Source of the DNA: Bacteroidota bacterium
GTDB taxonomy: Bacteria; Bacteroidota; Bacteroidia; Chitinophagales; Chitinophagaceae
Direction: 5' to 3'
NCBI GenBank assembly: GCA_013288945.1
Contig: JABDAZ010000003.1
Span: 1 to 64,000, forward strand
DNA length: 64,000 nucleotides
Position 1 is the first letter of the stretch; every line of letters starts with the position of its first letter. Position numbers and translations under genes: made by a program. The notes under the pieces are model-generated. The model had not been told where the DNA came from and made no database searches. It was given only the letters and a program-made list of their open reading frames with translations. Below, one piece after another: positions 17,764-26,435 of the stretch.

Positions 17764-18975
17764 TTAAAAACTAGTATTAAATGATATTACATTATTATTG
17801 CTTAGTTTGGTGTTAATAAAACTATTTTGACTCGAGTACCATGTGTACCTTATTCCAAAGGATTTTACTAGTTGAAAACCGAATGTAAAAGACCATAGAT
17901 TAAAAGATTTTCTCTGACTTCCATCTAATCCAAGTTCATTCATAAAAATTGAATTTCCCCATGTTTGTGAATATGACGCCTCCGCGCTAAAACTAAGCTT
18001 ATTATCTAAGGTCGTTAAACTTAAAATATTATATATACCAACTCCTGTGTAAGTACAAAAAAGACTAGAATCGTTAATGTCTGCCGAAATTTTGGGATTA
18101 AATAAGGATTGAAATTTGACCAATTGATTGTATGAATGAATATAAAGTATAGGAAATTTTAATTGCAGCATTAAATTACCACCACCAGCTGCAAGTAAAG
18201 AGGTTGTATTTGCAGAACCTGCCTTTGCTTTAGAAGTACTATCAGTTTTGGGAAGATTAAAAAAAGTACTCAACTCTATTCTTAATGGTCCAAAATAGTT
18301 AGTGAAGATTTCAGAATGTAATAATACATTTTGAGAACCTTGATTATAGAATACATTCCAGTTTTGAAAAGTATAAAAATTTTTTTGATCAATGGTATCA
18401 TTATTTATTTTTCCTGAATCTGAAATAATGCCATCACCAAAAAAATATTTTGCTGACTGCGTAGATATGGCTGGAAATAAAGTAAAATATTTTGTCGACT
18501 TATACGCTTCTTTAAGTTGAATTTTAAATAAATGAAAACTATCAATTTTCCCTTTAATACTTAATACAGAATCTGCTGCCTTTTTCAAATTTATAAGTGC
18601 AAATTGTTTGAATACCGTAATTTTTAATTTGTTATAATAAAAAATTGAATCACCAATTGTTTTAAGTAAATATCTGATTGATTTTGTTGAATATAATCTT
18701 TCAATGCTATCTTTTTTTAATTGCAGCCCTTTAACTATAAATGATTCATTCGAAGTAAGTTTTTTGTGACCCAAACTATCAATCTTTGAAATTGAATCTT
18801 TAATAATATTTAATTGTTTATTTGCAGGCGATTTAAAATTGAAATAAGCAGGCGCGTTAAAATTTCTAAATTTAATATTGCTTACAGGTTGTGAAAAAGC
18901 TGTAAAACTTATAAAAACAAATCCTATAAAAAATATAATTATTTTATTACTATTCGCATGAAAATGCTTTTCCAT
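17764..18975 (-). CDS. exported protein of unknown function, outer-membrane barrel-like
   Basis: 403 residues with a signal peptide (about 9-30, KIIIFFIGFVFISFTAFSQ). Residues 35-150 are lysine-rich and helical. From about 170 onward alternating aromatic and polar residues and the terminal phenylalanine (ISFNTSF) suggest beta strands inserted in the outer membrane. I do not recognise a family. The codon use is more AT-rich and less GC-clustered than in neighbouring genes, which may indicate a different history. Confidence 0.55.
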   Translation of the reverse strand: MEKHFHANSNKIIIFFIGFVFISFTAFSQPVSNIKFRNFNAPAYFNFKSPANKQLNIIKDSISKIDSLGHKKLTSNESFIVKGLQLKKDSIERLYSTKSIRYLLKTIGDSIFYYNKLKITVFKQFALINLKKAADSVLSIKGKIDSFHLFKIQLKEAYKSTKYFTLFPAISTQSAKYFFGDGIISDSGKINNDTIDQKNFYTFQNWNVFYNQGSQNVLLHSEIFTNYFGPLRIELSTFFNLPKTDSTSKAKAGSANTTSLLAAGGGNLMLQLKFPILYIHSYNQLVKFQSLFNPKISADINDSSLFCTYTGVGIYNILSLTTLDNKLSFSAEASYSQTWGNSIFMNELGLDGSQRKSFNLWSFTFGFQLVKSFGIRYTWYSSQNSFINTKLSNNNVISFNTSF

Positions 18976-19174
18976 AATAGTTAACTTTTGAAATCGCCTA
19001 CTCTAAAATCCCGTTTTCGGCTTCGCGGGTTTACCTGTCAATTAATATTTGTTTACAATCAAATCCTTTATATCCGATGTATATATTTATTAATAAAGAA
19101 ATCATAAGGAGTGAAAAATGATTAGCGCGGCTATGGAAAATTTTTTGAAGAAAATATTTTTCATTAATAAAAAA

Positions 19175-19924
19175 TCAGCTTGCATTTTTTATAATAGATG
19201 ATGAATCTGATGATTCTATTTCATCCAATAAATCAAATCCAACTTTTTCTTCTACCAGTTGAGCATAATATCCTTTGTCATCAAGACTTTCAGGTAAGTG
19301 GGTTAAGAAAGGGCTGTTTGTTTTTTTCAAATACTTTTTATCGCATAAAAACAAAACAAGTCGGTTTCTTTTTTCACCATTGATTAATATGAAAGATTCT
19401 GTATAAATCCTGAAGCCGTAGCGCAGGTAAAGCGGAAGCAGTTTGTCATCACATGTTATAAAGCAAAGCCTGGTGCCAACTTCGAGGCCGCCGAGATAAG
19501 TGGCCAACATCATTTCATGCGCAAGTGTGGAGCGGCGATATTCTTTATCAACCATTAATCTGTTTACAATTGCCATTTTATGATGGCCAATATATTTTTC
19601 AAATTCACTGAACTTAAAAAAATTATAGTCCGTATTTGTAAACGGGCCTTCAGCGCCTCTTTGTCCTCGTATTGTTGCAACAATATTTTTATCTGCGATA
19701 GCATAATAGAGTTTGCTGTACTTATCTGCATCATCAAACAGCATTTTATTTTGATGGTCAGCAGGTATATGAAGCTTGTTGAATTCTTCCATATAAATGC
19801 TATAGCGAAAACAATAAATAGCTTCGCGTTGCTGCTGCGTTGTTGCAGTTTGTATATGATATTGCATGCGGTTACAATTAAAAAATTTACAGTGCGTAGG
19901 TTTATTAATGCATGTTGTACACAT
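19175..19924 (-). CDS. acyl-transferring GNAT (FeeM/LuxI-superfamily-like) with N-terminal cysteine cluster
   Basis: 249 residues. EAIYCFRYSIYMEEF near residue 34 is the R-x2-RY-x-VY-x-E style opening shared by N-acyl amino acid synthases (FeeM type) and LuxI-like enzymes within the GNAT fold, and VNRLMVDKEYRRSTLAHEM (about 118-136) is the acyl-donor-binding loop region. Such enzymes usually take acyl groups from acyl-ACP. The first 17 residues hold C2, C5, C12 and C17 with H11, a possible metal site. The ATG at 19924 begins 5 nt after the stop of the upstream gene, favouring this start; M20 is the alternative. It pairs with the diiron oxidase gene. Confidence 0.65.
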   Translation of the reverse strand: MCTTCINKPTHCKFFNCNRMQYHIQTATTQQQREAIYCFRYSIYMEEFNKLHIPADHQNKMLFDDADKYSKLYYAIADKNIVATIRGQRGAEGPFTNTDYNFFKFSEFEKYIGHHKMAIVNRLMVDKEYRRSTLAHEMMLATYLGGLEVGTRLCFITCDDKLLPLYLRYGFRIYTESFILINGEKRNRLVLFLCDKKYLKKTNSPFLTHLPESLDDKGYYAQLVEEKVGFDLLDEIESSDSSSIIKNAS

Positions 19925-19929
19925 AGGAG

Positions 19930-20646
19930 TTATATTAAAACTGCTTTGTGTAATTGTGTTGCTGTATGATTATACATATTGCGGTACAAATGCAATGTGC
20001 ATTCTGCTGCATACTCACACCATGCCCATTCGTAAGGTGTTAATGGTGCATATTTCAGCACATCTAAAATATCATGACTGTGCCCTTTGTCCAATTCGCC
20101 GTGAAGTAAAAAGAAAGACATTTGTTCGCGGGATAAATTCAATTGCTGTGCAGCTTTGGCGCCGTATTCTATCCCCAGTTGCCCGCTTAATCCTTCGAGC
20201 ACAAAAGCCATTGCAAGCCGCGCCACAGGTTGTTTGTGTGCGAGATACATCGCAAAAGAAATATAGGATTGCGTATGAAAAGATGGAAATATTTCACGCG
20301 GATCAGGACCACCAAAACCAGTGTCACGAAGGTTTTGTACAATCCATTTCCAGTGATCCTGTTCTTCTTCTGCATGATGAAAAAGATATTCCCTGATTTT
20401 AAAATACCTGTTATCGCACATTACACCTGCAAGTGCAAATGAAGTTGAACTTGTATATACTTGGTGAAAAAGCGTGTTTAATAAACAATGAAAATGTTCC
20501 AGTTCAATTTCATTGTTATCTATTAAATCAATAATTGCATTATGTTTCGAAAAATTTTCAACACATTGAATGGCTTTTTTAGAAAATTTTTCAAAATTGC
20601 TTTCGGGATTTTTGAGAGAAATATTTTCTACCAAATCGTAATTCAT
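19930..20646 (-). CDS. heme-oxygenase-like diiron oxidase (iron-containing redox enzyme family)
   Basis: 238 residues, predicted all-helical. E95-x2-H98 (EEEQDHW) and H182-x3-D186-x2-H189 (HGELDKGH), with E151 between, match the ligand pattern of heme-oxygenase-like diiron oxidases such as UndA and the SznF central domain. These activate O2 to oxidise, cleave or desaturate fatty acids and amine substrates. It is the first gene of a two-gene operon with the GNAT (5 nt gap). Product unknown; an oxidised N-acyl compound is my inference from the pairing. Confidence 0.75.
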   Translation of the reverse strand: MNYDLVENISLKNPESNFEKFSKKAIQCVENFSKHNAIIDLIDNNEIELEHFHCLLNTLFHQVYTSSTSFALAGVMCDNRYFKIREYLFHHAEEEQDHWKWIVQNLRDTGFGGPDPREIFPSFHTQSYISFAMYLAHKQPVARLAMAFVLEGLSGQLGIEYGAKAAQQLNLSREQMSFFLLHGELDKGHSHDILDVLKYAPLTPYEWAWCEYAAECTLHLYRNMYNHTATQLHKAVLI

Positions 20647-20920
20647 AAACAGAAGTTTTTAAAATGAAATATTAATTGTTTTGGATAATGCTTAAAGATT
20701 AATGCTATTTGATCTGTGCAGCCAAAAACTAATTTGCTTTTGCTGACATAAAATTGAAGAAGATTAAAAATGCAGGAAAGCGTTTTTTAGCGGAAGTTGA
20801 GACGGTGTTTTAACGGTATTAATAAAAGAAAACACGGTTTTGATGATTGGCTCATTTTTGAGAGGAAATTTATTTTTAGCTTTAGTTGAAATATTCATTC
20901 ATCCCTTAAACTCAACTAAA

Positions 20921-21439
20921 ATGAAACAGAACTTATTTGTACTTAATGTATTCACCGCATTTCTTTTTTCTATTACTAGTTGTAAGGATAACTCTAGTAA
21001 GCTAACAAAAGAAGATTCAACAAATATTGGCAATATTTTATTGAAAAATCGAAAATTAAAACATACACATACTTTTGAAAGACTTGAACATAATTTTATA
21101 CCACCCCAAAAAATTGGTGATCCTGATAGCATAAAAAATATGATTACCTGTTATAAAAAATACCCTTTAATATTCGATCCTAACACTAATGCAAATACAG
21201 AATATTTTCTATTGGATTCAAATGATTGGGACGAACTTATAAAAATACACAAACAAACTCCTATAAAATCACTTAAATTTCAGTTAGGTATAAAAAACTA
21301 TAATGAAGTAAACAGTGATGAAGAAGACCCAATTTATACTATAATGACATTTTCTATTGATAAAAAAAGTGGTCAAAGTAGCATAACTGCATATGATTAT
21401 GCTTGTCCGTGCCCTGGATCAAAGTGTTGTCCTTTATAA
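20921..21439 (+). CDS. lipoprotein of unknown function
   Basis: 172 residues from the ATG at 20921, chosen because it gives a clean lipoprotein signal ending in the lipobox FSITSC. Upstream in-frame ATGs add an unlikely leader. The mature part is charged and soluble and ends in a cysteine-rich tail (YACPCPGSKCC), unusual for a short lipoprotein. No family recognised. It opens a plus-strand run with a membrane protein and a two-component system and is divergent from the diiron-oxidase operon. Confidence 0.6.
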   Translation: MKQNLFVLNVFTAFLFSITSCKDNSSKLTKEDSTNIGNILLKNRKLKHTHTFERLEHNFIPPQKIGDPDSIKNMITCYKKYPLIFDPNTNANTEYFLLDSNDWDELIKIHKQTPIKSLKFQLGIKNYNEVNSDEEDPIYTIMTFSIDKKSGQSSITAYDYACPCPGSKCCPL

Positions 21440-21470
21440 TTCTAGAAAATATGGCCTATTAATTATTTAA

Positions 21471-22100
21471 ATGAGCTCATTATTATTAATAATTTATTTG
21501 GGAGTCATTTTTCTTACTAGTTTAATCGGAGTTATAAAATTTAGGTATTTAACCACTCCAATTAAACTAGTAATTATCTTTCTTTTTATAACATTTATTA
21601 GTGAATCCACTGCAACGTTTTTTTCATTTATAAGAAAAAACAATTCGTCCGTTTATCATTTTTATGTAATTATATCATTTGCCTTTTACTCTTTAATATA
21701 TTTTTCTTTACTTAAAACTATTAAACTGAGATTTAGTTTTCTACTCATGCCTCTGGCATTTTTCCTTTTTTGTTTTTTAAATTCATTTTTTTTCCAAAAG
21801 CTGAATAATTTTCCTTCAATAAATATTACAATTTCAAATGTGGCATTGGTTGCTTTCAGCCTTATTTATTTTAAATATTCAATTGATAAAAACCCATTTG
21901 ATTCTTTAAGAAAGAATAGTTTTTTCTGGTTCAATACATCCAATTTAATTTATTTTACCATTCAGATATTTATTTGGGGTATTATGAATTATCTTATAAA
22001 AAACGGAATAGATGTAGATCCTCTTGTTAGTTTTGCTCTTATTATTTCTATTCTTTACTATTTTGCTATTGGCAAAGTTATTTTGATGGATAAAAAATAA
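21471..22100 (+). CDS. multi-pass inner-membrane protein of unknown function
   Basis: 209 residues, almost entirely hydrophobic with about seven predicted helices and very short loops. No catalytic motif is visible. The histidine kinase with a minimal input domain starts 16 nt downstream, so this could be its membrane sensor partner; that is inference from position. Low-complexity, strongly A/T-biased codons. Confidence 0.6.
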   Translation: MSSLLLIIYLGVIFLTSLIGVIKFRYLTTPIKLVIIFLFITFISESTATFFSFIRKNNSSVYHFYVIISFAFYSLIYFSLLKTIKLRFSFLLMPLAFFLFCFLNSFFFQKLNNFPSINITISNVALVAFSLIYFKYSIDKNPFDSLRKNSFFWFNTSNLIYFTIQIFIWGIMNYLIKNGIDVDPLVSFALIISILYYFAIGKVILMDKK

Positions 22101-22116
22101 AACCAAAAAATCTAAA

Positions 22117-22935
22117 ATGAGATCTACAAAAACAGATATCTACTTTTTAATATTCTGTTCAATAATTCTTTTTTCTTCTTTCATAGTTTTCATTTTAATA
22201 TTTTTTAATCATTATAGAAAAAAACAAAGATTAAATTTTACGGAAAAAGAAAATATGAAATCTACTTTTCAACAAATCCTCCTCCAATCCCAACTCGAAA
22301 TCCAAGAACAAACACTTAAAAACATTTCCGAAGAAATACATGATAATATCGGCCAGGTGTTGAGTTTGGCGAAACTACATCTGGGTACAATGGATAAAAA
22401 TAATCCGGTGTTGCTGGAGGAAAAAATACAGGATTCAAAATATCTGGTTGGAAAGGCAATTCAGGATTTGCGCCATTTGTCGCATAGCATGAATACGGAT
22501 TATATTAATGAAATGGGTTTGCCCGGCGCATTGGAATATGAACTTAACATGATTGGTAAATCGGGTTTGTATGAAACTGTTTTTTTTATAGAAGGAACTG
22601 TTCAAAAATTGGATAAACAAAAAGAACTCATTCTTTTTCGTATTGTTCAGGAAGTGTTAAATAATATTATCAAACATGCAAAGGCGAAAAATATTTCTTT
22701 ATTAATAAATTATCAAGGCGATCAAATTGAAGTGATTATTAATGATGATGGCGACGGCTTTGATCTTACGCCGGTTCAGCAGAATGAAAATAATAATTTT
22801 GGGCTTGGTATAAAAAATATGCATAATCGTGCAAAGCTTATCAATTCAATATTTGCTATTGAAAGTACACTTGGAAAAGGAACAACAGTTACGCTTACAA
22901 TTCCATATACAATAGCTAAAACTAAAACAACATGA
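22117..22935 (+). CDS. sensor histidine kinase, NarX/DesK type (HisKA_3)
   Basis: 272 residues. One transmembrane helix (about 8-31), then the dimerisation helix with the phosphorylated H75 in SEEIHDNIGQ, and a HATPase_c domain with the N box (EVLNNIIKHAKAKN), G1 (NDDGDGFD) and G2 (FGLGIKNM). There is no extracytoplasmic sensor domain, so input must come from the membrane or a partner such as the preceding gene. The stop overlaps the response-regulator ATG (ATGA). Confidence 0.92.
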   Translation: MRSTKTDIYFLIFCSIILFSSFIVFILIFFNHYRKKQRLNFTEKENMKSTFQQILLQSQLEIQEQTLKNISEEIHDNIGQVLSLAKLHLGTMDKNNPVLLEEKIQDSKYLVGKAIQDLRHLSHSMNTDYINEMGLPGALEYELNMIGKSGLYETVFFIEGTVQKLDKQKELILFRIVQEVLNNIIKHAKAKNISLLINYQGDQIEVIINDDGDGFDLTPVQQNENNNFGLGIKNMHNRAKLINSIFAIESTLGKGTTVTLTIPYTIAKTKTT

Positions 22936-23594
22936 TTAATACAAAACCATCTGTGGTACTTGTTGATGATCATATTTTATTGCGCAATGGTTTGGCAAAC
23001 CTGATACGCAGTTTTGGTGATTATACTGTTTTATTTGAAGCAAATAATGGTAAAAATTTTATGCAACAATTAGATGCAGAAAATTTACCTGACATAATTT
23101 TGCTTGATATTAATATGCCTGAAATGGATGGTTATGAAACTGCCTTTTGGTTAAAAGAAAATCATCCGGAAATAAAAGTGCTGGCGCTTTCTATGTATGA
23201 TAATGACAATGCTATTATAAAAATGTTGAAGAATGGTGCGCGCGGTTATATATTGAAAGATATTGAACCGAACGAACTGAAAGCTGCATTGGATTCTGTT
23301 TTTCAAAAAGGTTATTACTATTCTGAAATGATAACTGGAAAATTAATTCACAGCATTAATACATCGGATAGTAATCAGCAAAAAATAAAAAATTCAGTAA
23401 CACTTAATGATCGCGAAATTGCTTTTTTAAAATTGGTCTGTACAGAAATGACTTACAAAGAAATTGCTGACAGCATGTTTCTCAGTCCGCGAACAATTGA
23501 TGGTTACCGCGATAATTTATTTGAAAAATTACAAGTGAAAACCCGCGTTGGCCTTGTAATGTATGCGATTAGAAATACAATCGTAAACTTATAA
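22932..23594 (+). CDS. NarL/FixJ-family response regulator
   Basis: 220 residues: receiver domain with acidic pair D12-D13 and phospho-acceptor D59 (LLDINMPEMDG), and a LuxR-type helix-turn-helix (about 155-205; REIAFLKLVCTEMTYKEIAD, SPRTIDGYRDNL). It overlaps the kinase by 4 nt, so it is the cognate partner. Targets are unknown; the divergent oxidase-GNAT operon is a candidate by proximity. Confidence 0.93.
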   Translation: MINTKPSVVLVDDHILLRNGLANLIRSFGDYTVLFEANNGKNFMQQLDAENLPDIILLDINMPEMDGYETAFWLKENHPEIKVLALSMYDNDNAIIKMLKNGARGYILKDIEPNELKAALDSVFQKGYYYSEMITGKLIHSINTSDSNQQKIKNSVTLNDREIAFLKLVCTEMTYKEIADSMFLSPRTIDGYRDNLFEKLQVKTRVGLVMYAIRNTIVNL

Positions 23595-23603
23595 GAATGA
23601 TAG

Positions 23604-23657
23604 AAGCTATATAATATGAAGTAATTATCATTCTAAATTAATAGTATACCTCATACT
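23604..23657. repeat. word repeat between convergent genes
   Basis: gaatgatagaa at the left and attatcattct near 23625-23636 are opposed arms; catacttaa words follow. This fills the gap between the response regulator and the MBL gene and may serve as a bidirectional terminator. Confidence 0.5.
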
Positions 23658-25063
23658 TAATTAAGCACACTCGCATCTTTCACAACTTCAACGTTTGGTT
23701 GTTCTTTTATTGCAGTCCAGCCGCCAACTACGTTGCGTAAATTATGTATTCCTTGACGTTTGAATAATGATGTGGCAATTATGCTTCGGTAACCCCCAGC
23801 GCAATGAACATACACGTTGTGGTGATCATCAATATTTGCCATGCTTGCAGGATCGGTCAAATCATTTAAAGGAATGTTTATCGCGCCGCTCAAATGTCCA
23901 TCTGCAAATTCTGTTTCGCGGCGAACATCAACCACAATTATATTTTCATCAAAAGGCAAATCCATCATCAACTCATCGGCTTCTACATCTATAATCAAAT
24001 CAATTGGGTTGCCGTCGGATTTCCATTTTTCAAAACTTCCATCTAAATAACCTTTCATTTTATCAAAGCCAACTCTTGCCAAACGTACGGCGCTTTCTTT
24101 TTCTTTTCCGGGTTCGGTAACCAAAACCATTGGCTTATCAAATGGCAATAAACTTCCGGCCCATTCTGCAAAACGGCCATCTAAACCAATACTTATTGAA
24201 CCTGGAATATAGCCTTGTGTAAACTCTGCAGAATTTCTTGTGTCGAGCAACAACATATCATCCTGTTTCATTAATTCTTTAAATTCTTCTGTTGTTAATG
24301 CCTTCAAACCCTTTTCCAGCACGTCTTCCAGGCTATCGTATCCTTCTTTATTAATCTTGGCATTAATAGGAAAATAAGTTGGTGGCGCAGATAAACCGCC
24401 GGTTAATACCTTAATAAATTCTTCTTTTGTTTGCGGTTGCAAAGCATAGTTTGTTCTCATTTCTTCCGCAATTGTGCTGGAAGTATCAGGGCCCAAATTT
24501 TTTCCACAATTGCTTCCGGGGCCATGTGCGGGATAAACGATTACATCGCCCGGCAATGAAATTATTTTTTGTTGCAGTGAATCAAACAACATTCCTGCAA
24601 GTTCTTCTTTGGTTAAATTTCCGCTGCTTAAATCGGGCCTTCCAACATCGCCGACAAATAAAGTATCGCCGGTAAAAATTGCGTACGGTTTTTTATTTTC
24701 ATCTTTTAATAAATAGCAGGAAGATTCAATTGTATGTCCCGGCGTATGCAAAACTTCAATAGTTATTTCGCCTATTTTAAAAACTTCGCCGTCTGTTGCT
24801 TTATGAATTGGAAAATTGGTTTCTGTTGAGGGTCCGTAAACAATTGGCGCGCCAGTAGCTTTGCTCAAATCTAAATGGCCGCTTACAAAATCTGCATGAA
24901 AATGTGTTTCAAAAATATATTTTATCGTTGCGTTGTTATCTTTTGCAAGTTGCAGGTAAGCATCAATATCGCGCAGTGGATCAATAATAACTGCTTCCCC
25001 ATTGCTTTCTATATAATAAGCGGCTTCGCTCAGGCAGCCGGTATATAATTGTTTAATAACCAT
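23657..25063 (-). CDS. MBL-fold hydrolase with two rhodanese domains (persulfide dioxygenase-like)
   Basis: 468 residues. The metallo-beta-lactamase domain covers about 1-240, with THFHADFVSGH (about 51-61) in place of the usual THxHxDH, typical of ETHE1-like persulfide dioxygenases, and further ligands in LHTPGHT and YPAHGPG. Two rhodanese domains follow. The first (about 265-360) has VTEPGKE where the catalytic cysteine loop should be, so it is inactive. The second (about 370-462) keeps the cysteine in HCAGGYRS. Probably oxidises persulfides during sulfide detoxification. The ArsR-type gene upstream on the same strand is a likely regulator. Confidence 0.88.
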   Translation of the reverse strand: MVIKQLYTGCLSEAAYYIESNGEAVIIDPLRDIDAYLQLAKDNNATIKYIFETHFHADFVSGHLDLSKATGAPIVYGPSTETNFPIHKATDGEVFKIGEITIEVLHTPGHTIESSCYLLKDENKKPYAIFTGDTLFVGDVGRPDLSSGNLTKEELAGMLFDSLQQKIISLPGDVIVYPAHGPGSNCGKNLGPDTSSTIAEEMRTNYALQPQTKEEFIKVLTGGLSAPPTYFPINAKINKEGYDSLEDVLEKGLKALTTEEFKELMKQDDMLLLDTRNSAEFTQGYIPGSISIGLDGRFAEWAGSLLPFDKPMVLVTEPGKEKESAVRLARVGFDKMKGYLDGSFEKWKSDGNPIDLIIDVEADELMMDLPFDENIIVVDVRRETEFADGHLSGAINIPLNDLTDPASMANIDDHHNVYVHCAGGYRSIIATSLFKRQGIHNLRNVVGGWTAIKEQPNVEVVKDASVLN

Positions 25064-25091
25064 GTTCCTTAATTTATGGCAAAGTTAGGCA

Positions 25092-25129
25092 AAAAAATAG
25101 AGGGAGAAAGTCGTGAAACTTTCTCCCTC
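25092..25129 (-). terminator. rho-independent terminator of the ArsR gene
   Basis: An 11-bp perfect stem (gagggagaaag at 25100-25110 with ctttctccctc at 25119-25129), 8-nt loop, followed on the minus strand by a run of seven T (positions 25092-25098). It separates the ArsR gene from the MBL gene. Confidence 0.85.
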
Positions 25130-25163
25130 AAATAGGTTGAAACAGTCAGGGTTTAATAGAAAA

Positions 25164-25514
25164 TTAATTGATCAAATCTTCCACACAATGCATAATGTGT
25201 GAAAGGCGATCAGTATTGATGGTATAAAAAATAAACTTACCATCGCGTTCTGTTTTTACAATGCCGGCGCGGCGCAAAATGGCAAGGTGCTGCGACGCGA
25301 CAGATTGTTCCAAACGCAACTGAACGTAAATTTCTGTAACCGTCATTTTTTTATTTTCATCGAGCAAGCGGATAATTTGCTGACGGAGTTTATGGTTTAA
25401 TGCGCGTAATATTAACCCGCCTTTTTTCAGGTTAATAAAATCCACTTTTACAGGTGCACCCTGTAATCCGTCTGCATTTACAACCATCGAATAATTGCTT
25501 GTAGTTAGAGTCAT
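25164..25514 (-). CDS. ArsR-family winged-helix regulator
   Basis: 116 residues. The winged helix runs over about 32-100: LRALNHKLRQQIIRLL, MTVTEIYVQLRLEQSVASQHLAILRRAG (recognition helix) and the wing ERDGKFIFYTIN. No classical metal-binding cysteine pair (ELCVCDL type) is present, so the signal may be redox or sulfur species, or none. It resembles BigR/SqrR-like regulators in placement beside a persulfide dioxygenase, but their reactive cysteines are not evident: the only cysteine is near the C-terminus (IMHCVEDL). Confidence 0.85.
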   Translation of the reverse strand: MTLTTSNYSMVVNADGLQGAPVKVDFINLKKGGLILRALNHKLRQQIIRLLDENKKMTVTEIYVQLRLEQSVASQHLAILRRAGIVKTERDGKFIFYTINTDRLSHIMHCVEDLIN

Positions 25515-25614
25515 GTTTAAAAAATGCTTTACAAAATTTAAAAAAGTTGAACAAACAAATTTAGCTTCTCAATATGTAAAAGGAAGCCATATCAACTTAT
25601 ATGTGATGATATAC

Positions 25615-26289
25615 TCATTTTTTGGTATGAATGTAAAATTCCTTGGTATAAACGGGTTCACTGTAAACTATGTCGGTGAATTGGTTATTAATAAATTTTT
25701 TATAGGATAAATTTCCAAGATATTCGGTGAGTACGTGTATATCTGTAAAGAAATCGTCCGCTAATTTAGAAATGGCCTGCCATTTTTTACTTCCATTTCC
25801 AAAAAAAATAATTTTGTGCGATTTTAATTCTTCAGAAAAACTGTTTTCATCAAGCACCATTGCCGTTGGCGAAATAATTTCATCGAGATTATTATTGTAA
25901 AGAGCGGTAAAAACTTCCATGCGGCGCGCATCAATCATCGGGCAAAATAAAATAGCATCATCAGTATTTTTTTCCTTCGCTCCAAAAGCCATTACCTGCA
26001 AAGTATTTTCTGTTATTAATGGAATTTGTAACGCATAACACAAGCCTTTTGCAGTTGCCATACTTACGCGCAAACCAGTGTAAGAACCAGGGCCGGAAGT
26101 AATTGCAACCGCACTTAAATCTTTCATCGCGTTTCCTGAATCGCGCATTATCTTTTCAATGGCAACATGCAACCACGCAGCGTGATCTTTCTGATCATTA
26201 TTTTCCATTAATAATAATTTTTTTCCTTCTTTACAAAGGCAAATACTTGCGGCTTCTGTGGATGTATCTATATTTAATATTAATGGCAT
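25615..26289 (-). CDS. tsaB: tRNA threonylcarbamoyladenosine biosynthesis protein TsaB
   Basis: 224 residues from the ATG at 26289; a TTG directly before it is ignored. NIDTSTEAASICL at the N-terminus, DHAAWLHVAIEKIM and AITSGPGSYTGLRVSMATAKGL (about 65-86) are the TsaB (YeaZ) signatures. TsaB is the inactive paralogue that dimerises with TsaD in making t6A37 on ANN-decoding tRNAs. Length is normal. Confidence 0.93.
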   Translation of the reverse strand: MPLILNIDTSTEAASICLCKEGKKLLLMENNDQKDHAAWLHVAIEKIMRDSGNAMKDLSAVAITSGPGSYTGLRVSMATAKGLCYALQIPLITENTLQVMAFGAKEKNTDDAILFCPMIDARRMEVFTALYNNNLDEIISPTAMVLDENSFSEELKSHKIIFFGNGSKKWQAISKLADDFFTDIHVLTEYLGNLSYKKFINNQFTDIVYSEPVYTKEFYIHTKK

Positions 26290-26423
26290 CAAAAAAGTTT
26301 CTTTACTAATATTATTTTTAAGGATGAATTTTATTAATAAGATTTCAACCTTATCAAAACTTACTGCAAAGAAAAACTATTTACAGATACAACTAAGCTT
26401 CTCCATAACTCTCAACTTTTATA

Positions 26424-26431
26424 TACTTTTG
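26424..26431 (+). promoter_or_regulatory. -7 promoter box TACTTTTG
   Basis: Exact TAnnTTTG ending 4 nt before the ridA ATG at 26436; no good TTTG at -33. Implies a leaderless ridA transcript. Confidence 0.45.
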
Positions 26432-26435
26432 CGCG

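Noticed and set aside
19175-19924. Acyl-homoserine-lactone synthase (LuxI) call
   Set aside because: Only the general R/RY/E opening pattern is shared; no LuxR-type receptor with an autoinducer domain is nearby. Kept as an acyl-transferring GNAT.
19866-20396. Plus-strand frames opposite the diiron oxidase and GNAT genes
   Set aside because: They are antisense shadows of two genes with clear family motifs.
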